Below, piece after piece: positions 7,323 to 11,880 of a stretch of 11,880 nucleotides of DNA (position 1 is the stretch's first letter; the number at the start of each line of letters is the position of its first letter). The DNA comes from Geminicoccaceae bacterium (GTDB lineage: Bacteria; Pseudomonadota; Alphaproteobacteria; Geminicoccales; Geminicoccaceae): contig JAGREZ010000418.1 of the NCBI GenBank assembly GCA_020446285.1, forward strand, positions 1 to 11,880. The letters are read 5' to 3'. Both the position numbers and the translations under genes were made by a program. The notes under the pieces are model-generated. The model was not told where the DNA came from, ran no database searches, and saw only the letters and a program-made list of their open reading frames with translations.

Positions 7323-8474
7323 CTAGATACCCAGGATCGAGAACAGGATCGAAAAGATCGCGTCGACGATGATGACGAGAAAGATCGTCACGACCACCGC
7401 CTTGGTCGTCTGCGTGCCAACGCTCTCGGCATTGTTCTCCACCCGCAGACCTTCATAGCAGCCGACCATGGCGATCAGGAAGGCGAAGACCGGCGCCTTG
7501 ACGAAACCGACGAGGAAGGTGTCGATGCCGGCGGCACTGCGAAGCTGTTGCAGGAACTGCGCGGTGGGAATGTCGAGGGCGAGAATCACGACGAGCGCGC
7601 CGCCGACGAGCGACGTCACGACGGAAAGGAAACACAGCAGCGGCAGGGCGATGAGCAGTGCCACGACGCGCGGGGTGACGAGGACCTCGAGCGGTTCGAG
7701 GCCGATGACGCGCATCGCGTCGATTTCCTCGTTGACCTTCATCATCCCGATCTGGGCGGTGAAGGCGCTGCCCGAACGGCCGGCGACGATGATTGCCGTC
7801 ATCAGGATGCCGAGTTCGCGCAGAACCGAGACGGCGAGCAGGTTCACCGTGAAGATCTCGGCACCGAACTGCGTGAGCTGGCTGCTGCCCTGGTAGGCGA
7901 GCACGATGCCGATGAGAAAGGACATGAGCGTGACGATGGGAACCGCCTTGACGCCCGTTTCCTCGATATGGGTCACGATCGAGGTGAAGCGCCAGTTCTG
8001 CGGGCGGAACAGGTTGACGAGGAGGGAGCTTACCAGTGCGCCGAAAAAGGAAATGAGCTCAAAGGCTTCCCTGAGCGCAACGATCAGTCCGGCACCGAGT
8101 TCCTCGACGATACGGCGAAAGGAATTGATCCGGAGCTCGGGATGCGGTTTGTGCGGATCCGCTCCGGTCACGAGGTCGATCAGTGCCCGATGCTCCTCGT
8201 CGGCATCGATGATTTCGACTTCCATCTCCGCTTCGCGCATTTCGCGGAGCGTGCGGGCGAGCAGCCAGGCGCCGGCCGTGTCCAGCCGGTCCAGTCCGTC
8301 GAGCGCGAGACGAACGCGTTTGGGCGCATCCGCATCGGTGGAACCGGACGAGGACGCGTCCATGAACGCGCGCAATTCCCTGTCGAGCTCCGCGCAGGCA
8401 GGCAGGCACCAGTCACCGACCGCGCACAGCAAGCGGACATGTTTCTGGGTTGAAATTCTCAAGGAAGCTGACAA
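7323..8474 (-). CDS. mlaE: Mla-type ABC permease with an N-terminal STAS domain
   Basis: This inner-membrane permease has about 383 residues. Residues 1-110 form a STAS-like domain whose core reads LDGLDRLDTAGAWLL, with T66 in the DTAG loop. In E. coli the STAS subunit MlaB is a separate protein, so this is an MlaB-MlaE fusion, an arrangement known from other proteobacteria. From about 130 the MlaE fold follows: an amphipathic segment, then hydrophobic helices (VPIVTLMSFLIGIVLAY, LGILMTAIIVAG, VVALLIALPLLCFLSVV, a final VVVTIFLVIIVDAIFSILFSI). The coupling loop GMMKVNEEIDAMRVIGLEPLE is typical of the family. The start is uncertain: the only plausible codons are TTG at 8474, preceded by AGGG at 7 bases, and TTG at 8462. 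An in-frame TAG at 8484-8486 excludes anything further upstream. It is the first gene of the tight operon; the 104-bp gap before it may hold the promoter, but none was clear. Confidence 0.92.
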   Translation of the reverse strand: MSASLRISTQKHVRLLCAVGDWCLPACAELDRELRAFMDASSSGSTDADAPKRVRLALDGLDRLDTAGAWLLARTLREMREAEMEVEIIDADEEHRALIDLVTGADPHKPHPELRINSFRRIVEELGAGLIVALREAFELISFFGALVSSLLVNLFRPQNWRFTSIVTHIEETGVKAVPIVTLMSFLIGIVLAYQGSSQLTQFGAEIFTVNLLAVSVLRELGILMTAIIVAGRSGSAFTAQIGMMKVNEEIDAMRVIGLEPLEVLVTPRVVALLIALPLLCFLSVVTSLVGGALVVILALDIPTAQFLQQLRSAAGIDTFLVGFVKAPVFAFLIAMVGCYEGLRVENNAESVGTQTTKAVVVTIFLVIIVDAIFSILFSILGI

Positions 8475-8578
8475 GGCGGAACCCTAGGAGCCGATACGAA
8501 CGGGGGAATCACTGCGAGGCACGACGGGAACCGGAATGCTGCCCGGCATCATGGGGACGATATGTTGCAGACCTGCCA

Positions 8579-9439
8579 CTATCTGTGAACCCGAACCGGC
8601 GACGGTTCCGGCTCTTGCGACCGCGTTCCGCCCGTCCCGGACGACGCGCCTCCCTCGACAGCATCCAGCGCATCGTGAAGAAGATCGGTGATGATGTCCA
8701 GATCGTAGATGCCGCTGTGGCTCGTATCCGGCACGACCTTGTACATCGCCAGATGCCTGAGCGAGCGGACGAGCGTTTCGGTCCGGACCGGAGGAACCAC
8801 CGTATCCTGCCCTGCCGCAATCACGGCGGTGGGAATGTCGACATCCCGCAGATGATCGATGCTGCGAAAGGGATGCCGGAGCAGGACCGATACCGGCACG
8901 ATCCGGTAGCGCCGGCGGGCGATCGCCTCGATCGAGTCGAAGGGAGTCACGAGGATCTGCCCCGCGATCGGCCGCTGCGAGGCGAGCCAGGCGGCCACGC
9001 CGGAACCGAGACTGAAGCCGACCGTATAGACCCGGTGCGGGGACAGGCCCTTGACCAGCGTGTCGTGGATGAGAACCGCATCCTCGAAAAGCGCCTGTTG
9101 GCCGGGTTCGCCCTCGCTCGGCGCGTAGCCGCGATAGTGAAACACGGCGATGTCGAAATCGTCGATGCGACGGGCGAGAAAGGTGAAGCAGTCGCGCGCG
9201 TTCCAGGCATTCCCGGTAAAACCGAGCAGCAGGCCCCGGCCCGGCCGGCGTGCGCGGATGAAGTGGCCGTGAATGACATGGCCGTCGGCGGTGTCGAGCC
9301 GGAGTTTCTCGCTGCCGTCCGGCAGGGGATGTTCCGCTTCGCCGGTGGCGTGACGCGGGAAGATCAGGCGATCCTGGAACAGATACAGGCCGCCGGCCAC
9401 CAGTCCCCAGGCTGCAAGCCCGCCAAGAACGATGTTCAT
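8579..9439 (-). CDS. Membrane-anchored alpha/beta hydrolase (BEM46/ABHD13-like serine hydrolase)
   Basis: The product is 286 residues when read from the ATG at 9439, which has AGGAAAG at an ideal distance; an upstream in-frame start would add 15 unconserved residues. A single hydrophobic helix (about 3-21) is followed by FQDRLIFPR, the usual opening of the BEM46 branch. The catalytic triad is visible: nucleophile S143 in GFSLGSG, D212 in AAGQDTVVP and H241 in DTSHSGIYD. GFTGNAWN (73-80) supplies the oxyanion region, replacing the common HGNAGN, and YRGYAPSEGEP is also conserved. It is probably an inner-membrane hydrolase acting on an ester or thioester; the substrate cannot be inferred. The last 25 residues are low-complexity (Gly, Ser, Glu, Pro, Arg). 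The gene lies 104 bp upstream of the Mla-type operon on the same strand, so read-through is possible but not shown. Confidence 0.88.
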   Translation of the reverse strand: MNIVLGGLAAWGLVAGGLYLFQDRLIFPRHATGEAEHPLPDGSEKLRLDTADGHVIHGHFIRARRPGRGLLLGFTGNAWNARDCFTFLARRIDDFDIAVFHYRGYAPSEGEPGQQALFEDAVLIHDTLVKGLSPHRVYTVGFSLGSGVAAWLASQRPIAGQILVTPFDSIEAIARRRYRIVPVSVLLRHPFRSIDHLRDVDIPTAVIAAGQDTVVPPVRTETLVRSLRHLAMYKVVPDTSHSGIYDLDIITDLLHDALDAVEGGASSGTGGTRSQEPEPSPVRVHR

Positions 9440-9560
9440 CGATAGCTTTCCTGCTGTTCCTCGAGGCACCGCAGCCGGCTCCACTTCATTGACACGAGGC
9501 TACGGCGAACCGGCCTGTTTGTCAGGCTGCAAACCATGTGCGACGAATGGGGCGCGAGCG

Positions 9561-9582
9561 AACGTCACCCTGCGGTCACGTT
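9561..9582. promoter_or_regulatory. Near-perfect dyad in the hydrolase/dehydrogenase spacer
   Basis: AACGTCACC (9561-9569) and GGTCACGTT (9574-9582) are inverted arms with a 4-base centre and one mismatched pair in nine. The dyad lies 97 bp before the dehydrogenase ATG and about 120 bp before the hydrolase ATG, in the middle of the 239-bp divergent spacer (9440-9678), where an operator would be expected. GTCAC is also directly repeated inside it. No convincing -35/-10 pair flanks it: TTGACA at 9489-9494 lacks a -10. The rest of the spacer holds only short hairpins and a possible small ORF. Confidence 0.4.
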
Positions 9583-9625
9583 GTCTGACCTGTGGCCCGG
9601 CCCTCTGGCAAAGGGGCAGTCACGC

Positions 9626-9682
9626 ATGATGGTGGTGGGGCTTGCCGGCCGGAGGTGCATGATCTTGCGGAATTGGACATGA
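9626..9682 (+). CDS. Possible 18-residue leader ORF coupled to the dehydrogenase
   Basis: ATGATG at 9626 follows AAAGGGG at 9 bases and opens an 18-codon frame (MMVVGLAGRR, then CMILRNWT) whose TGA overlaps the dehydrogenase ATG as ATGA. Such overlaps usually mean translational coupling. GGAGG at 9651-9655 sits inside it, three bases before an internal ATG in the same frame. The peptide has no recognisable family. It may equally be chance sequence in front of a gene with its own weak ribosome-binding site. Confidence 0.2.
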   Translation: MMVVGLAGRRCMILRNWT

Positions 9683-10404
9683 AGCGGGCGTTGATTACCG
9701 GTGCTGCGAGGCGTATCGGGCGGGAGATCGCGCTCGAGCTGGCCGCGGCGGGGCTGGACATTTTGCTGCATGTGCGCCGGTTCGATGCCGATAGCGAAGA
9801 CCTGGCCGGGCGGATCCGTGCGGCCGGTCGCCGGGCGTTCGTCATGGAAGCCGATCTCGCCGATGCCGCCGGGCTCGTGGATGCGTTCGATCGCGCCGTG
9901 GCGACGCATGGTCCGGTCGACATGCTGGTCAACAATGCCGCGATCTTCCGGCATGACCGTCTCGACGGTTTCGATCCGGTGGTCCTGAGGGCGCATGTCG
10001 CGGTCAATCTCGAAGCACCGCTCCTGCTCGCGCGTGGCCTGCAGGCGACGCTGCCGGAGGATTCCACGGGGCTCATCGTCAATATCATCGACGAGCGGAT
10101 CGCGGCGCCGACCGGCCAGTTCCTCTCCTATGACATCAGCAAGGCGGGGTTGTGGACGGCGACACGGGCGCTCGCCCGCGATCTGGCGCCACGGATCCGC
10201 GTGAATGCGGTGGCACCGGGCCTCGTCATTCCGCCGGGCGACGGCTCCGATCACGGGTTCGACGCGCGCGTCGGATCGACACCGCTCGGCATCCGCACCG
10301 ATCCTCGGGAGATTGCGAGGGCCGTTCGTTTCATCATGGAGTCGCCGAGCATGACAGGAACGAGGATCCTCATCGACAGCGGCCGTCACTTGCGTCCGCG
10401 GTAG
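9679..10404 (+). CDS. Short-chain dehydrogenase, pteridine reductase (FolM/PTR1) type
   Basis: This is a 241-residue NAD(P)H-dependent reductase of the SDR family, cytoplasmic, probably a homotetramer as in relatives. The nucleotide-binding motif is TGAARRIG (7-14), followed by NNAA at 85-88 and the active-site SYDISK with Y151 and K155. Where classical SDRs have a catalytic Ser there is D138 in NIID, 13 residues before the Tyr. This matches Leishmania PTR1 (D181, Y194, K198) and the FolM group. E. coli FolM reduces dihydromonapterin and, weakly, dihydrofolate, so a pterin or folate substrate is the best guess. The ATG at 9679 starts right at the Rossmann strand (MKRALITGAARRIG) with GGAA six bases upstream. 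In-frame GTG codons at 9592 and 9655 are possible but add residues outside the fold. It is divergent from the hydrolase and convergent with the GGDEF gene. Confidence 0.85.
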   Translation: MKRALITGAARRIGREIALELAAAGLDILLHVRRFDADSEDLAGRIRAAGRRAFVMEADLADAAGLVDAFDRAVATHGPVDMLVNNAAIFRHDRLDGFDPVVLRAHVAVNLEAPLLLARGLQATLPEDSTGLIVNIIDERIAAPTGQFLSYDISKAGLWTATRALARDLAPRIRVNAVAPGLVIPPGDGSDHGFDARVGSTPLGIRTDPREIARAVRFIMESPSMTGTRILIDSGRHLRPR

Positions 10405-10452
10405 CAGCAGCGTGTTGACGGGTCTGCCCGCGTGATGTGATGTGCCGGAACT

Positions 10453-11880
10453 TCAGGCGTCCGGCTGCCTGTCCGTGATGATCGCGTGTGCGCCGGCGCG
10501 GGCGATCATGTCGGCGATGTCGGGATCGCCCGGATCCGGGGCGACGATCTCGCAGCCGAGCTGACGCGCGAGGCTGACGGTCGCATCGACGAAGATCTGC
10601 TGGCGGGGATCGTCGGCCGAATCCCGGAACAGCCTGCGGGCGAGGCGAACGGTGGTGAGCGGAAGGTCGCGCAGGAGCGAGAGCGAGCCGGTATCCGAAC
10701 CGAATTCGTCGATGGCGAGGCCGAATCCGTGGCGGGCGAAATCGGCGAAGGCCGTTCCGCCGGCGCGATATTCCTCGAGCAGCATGGTCTCGCAGACCGC
10801 GAGTTCGACACAGCCGGTTTCAAAGCCGGCCACGGTCAACCGTTCCGCCAGTCTTTCAAGGAATTCGGGCCATGCAACCTGTCTTCGCGACAGCAGCGGG
10901 AGGGTGATCCTGACCGTCTCGCCATTCTTTCGGCGCCATTCGCCGAGCTGTTCGATGGCGGCACCGACCATCCACTCCATGAGCGGCACGACGAGTCCGC
11001 TCTGTTCGGCGAGGTGGTGAAAGCGCGCGACGGGGAGGGGGCCGAACTCCGGATGCGGCCAGGTCGGTGACATGTCGAAACGTGCAGCACCATCGTTCAC
11101 CAGCCGCCGTTGCGGCATGTGTTCGAGCACGAGGTGATGCCGGAGAATGGCCTCCTTGAGGTCGCATTCGAGCAGGCAGCCGTCACTCAGGCGGCGGTCG
11201 AGTTCCTGATCGTGGAAGCGGCAACAGGAAACGGCTTCGCGCTTGGCGCGGTACATCGCGGCGTCGGCAAGCTCGAGAAGCACTTCGGCGTCCTCGGCAT
11301 CGTCAGGATAGATGGAGACACCGACTGCGGCCGAAACGTCGATGGGACGCCCCTGGAAATAGACCGGCTGGCCGGCGGTTTCGACGATCTTCATCGCCAC
11401 CACGACGACATCGTCGGCGCCCTGCAGGTTTTCGACGATGAGCGCGAACTCATCGCCACCAATGCGTGCCACCGTGTCGGTTTCCCGCATCGAGCGCGAC
11501 ATGCGTTCGGCGATGGTCCGCAGCACCCGGTCGCCGGCAGCGTGGCCATGATCGTCATTGATCGGCTTGAACCGGTTGAGGTCGACCACGATCACCGCCG
11601 TGCGGGTGCGGTGACGGCGCGATCCGGCGAGCGCGCGGGCGAACCGGTCATAGAGCAGGGTGCGGTTGGCAAGGCCGGTCAATTCGTCGAAATGGCAGAG
11701 ATAACCCAGTCTTCCGAGACCGTTTTCCCGGGCAAGGGCGAAGCGGATGCGTCGCTCGAGGCGACCGACATCGAACTCCTCCTTGTCGAGATAGTCGGCA
11801 AGGCCCATTTCCAGCGCCTCGTATTCGGTGCTTTCGTCGGGCGATCCGCTCATGAGAATGATGGGCAGGCGATAGCCGAG
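10453..11880 (-). CDS. Receiver-GGDEF-degenerate EAL signalling protein (5' end cut by the window edge)
   Basis: The frame is open through the right edge, so the ATG at 11853 is internal. The first visible residues (PIILMSG at 6-12, ADYLDKEE with K33) are the last strands of a response-regulator receiver domain, implying control by phosphorylation. A helical linker leads to a GGDEF domain (about 60-220) with DLNRFKPIND, the active site GGDEF at 141-145, and the RETD inhibitory site exactly five residues before it, so cyclic-di-GMP synthesis with product inhibition is expected. The C-terminal region (about 230-475) still aligns with EAL domains (WPHPEFG, LAEQSGL, DEFGSDTGSLSLLRDLP) but has lost the key residues: EAL is DMS, the VNLS Asn is Thr, the ELTE Glu is Val, the KID motif is RLA, and the VAEGVE Glu is Pro. 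It is therefore probably a synthase with a sensory or interaction EAL remnant. Numbering starts at the first visible residue. Confidence 0.9.
   Translation of the reverse strand, partial: LGYRLPIILMSGSPDESTEYEALEMGLADYLDKEEFDVGRLERRIRFALARENGLGRLGYLCHFDELTGLANRTLLYDRFARALAGSRRHRTRTAVIVVDLNRFKPINDDHGHAAGDRVLRTIAERMSRSMRETDTVARIGGDEFALIVENLQGADDVVVVAMKIVETAGQPVYFQGRPIDVSAAVGVSIYPDDAEDAEVLLELADAAMYRAKREAVSCCRFHDQELDRRLSDGCLLECDLKEAILRHHLVLEHMPQRRLVNDGAARFDMSPTWPHPEFGPLPVARFHHLAEQSGLVVPLMEWMVGAAIEQLGEWRRKNGETVRITLPLLSRRQVAWPEFLERLAERLTVAGFETGCVELAVCETMLLEEYRAGGTAFADFARHGFGLAIDEFGSDTGSLSLLRDLPLTTVRLARRLFRDSADDPRQQIFVDATVSLARQLGCEIVAPDPGDPDIADMIARAGAHAIITDRQPDA

Noticed and set aside
6516..8453. 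645-codon open frame on the plus strand opposite the ATPase and permease genes
   Set aside because: It is an antisense shadow of GC-rich codon use. Its composition (Asp, Arg, His, Glu rich) is typical of such shadows, and the opposite strand carries complete, motif-bearing transporter genes.
8593..8608. Hairpin GAACCG-GCGA-CGGTTC at the end of the hydrolase gene
   Set aside because: It lies inside coding sequence for the Pro/Glu/Arg-rich tail, has a 6-bp stem and no T run after it, so it is not a credible terminator.
9489..9494. TTGACA on the plus strand upstream of the dehydrogenase
   Set aside because: At 16-18 bp spacing the candidate -10 sequences are GC-rich (around GGCCTG), so no promoter could be supported.
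9513..9534. Two overlapping short hairpins (GCCTG/CAGGC and GTTTG/CAAAC) resembling an attenuator switch
   Set aside because: Five-bp stems are expected by chance at this length, and no terminator or coding context supports an attenuator.
10405..10452. Possible bidirectional terminator between the dehydrogenase and the GGDEF gene
   Set aside because: Only a 4-bp CGGG/CCCG stem was found, with no T runs on either strand.

Overview
The window is GC-rich (estimated by eye at a little over 60%), densely packed chromosomal DNA. It looks like an alphaproteobacterium, perhaps Rhodospirillales-like. The basis is the rnd/aspS divergent pair, an aspartyl-tRNA synthetase with a non-discriminating signature, a DUF1194 von Willebrand-type protein, and an Mla-type operon whose permease carries a fused STAS domain. 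I see no mobile element, tRNA, rRNA or CRISPR array. No lineage can be proven from the sequence alone.

Left part (1-3857): a ribonuclease D gene (minus strand, running off the left edge) is divergent from aspS (plus strand). aspS meets a secreted von Willebrand A protein (DUF1194, minus strand) tail to tail with a 16-bp overlap.

Centre (3917-8474, all minus strand): a tight four-gene operon encodes an intermembrane lipid-transport ABC system of the Mla/MCE type. In transcription order it is STAS-fused permease, ATPase, MCE substrate-binding protein and PqiC-like lipoprotein, with junctions of 3 nt, 3 nt and a 4-nt ATGA overlap. A PlsC-like acyltransferase follows. It is separated from the lipoprotein gene by a perfect 11-bp inverted repeat (4855-4887) that overlaps a candidate promoter. 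The layout suggests that lipid movement between membranes and acyl-lipid remodelling are linked, with the acyltransferase possibly under its own switch.

Right part (8579-11880): a membrane-anchored alpha/beta hydrolase (minus strand) is divergent from a short-chain dehydrogenase (plus strand). The dehydrogenase has the Asp-Tyr-Lys active site of pteridine reductases (FolM/PTR1 type). Their 239-bp spacer holds a near-perfect dyad and a possible small leader ORF. The dehydrogenase converges on a minus-strand signalling gene cut by the right edge. The visible part of that gene encodes the end of a receiver domain, an intact GGDEF domain with an inhibitory site, and an EAL domain that has lost nearly all its catalytic residues.

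Most genes belong to known families. The points most worth a second look are the operator-like repeat ahead of the acyltransferase, the degenerate EAL domain, and the pteridine-reductase assignment with its upstream regulatory-looking sequence.
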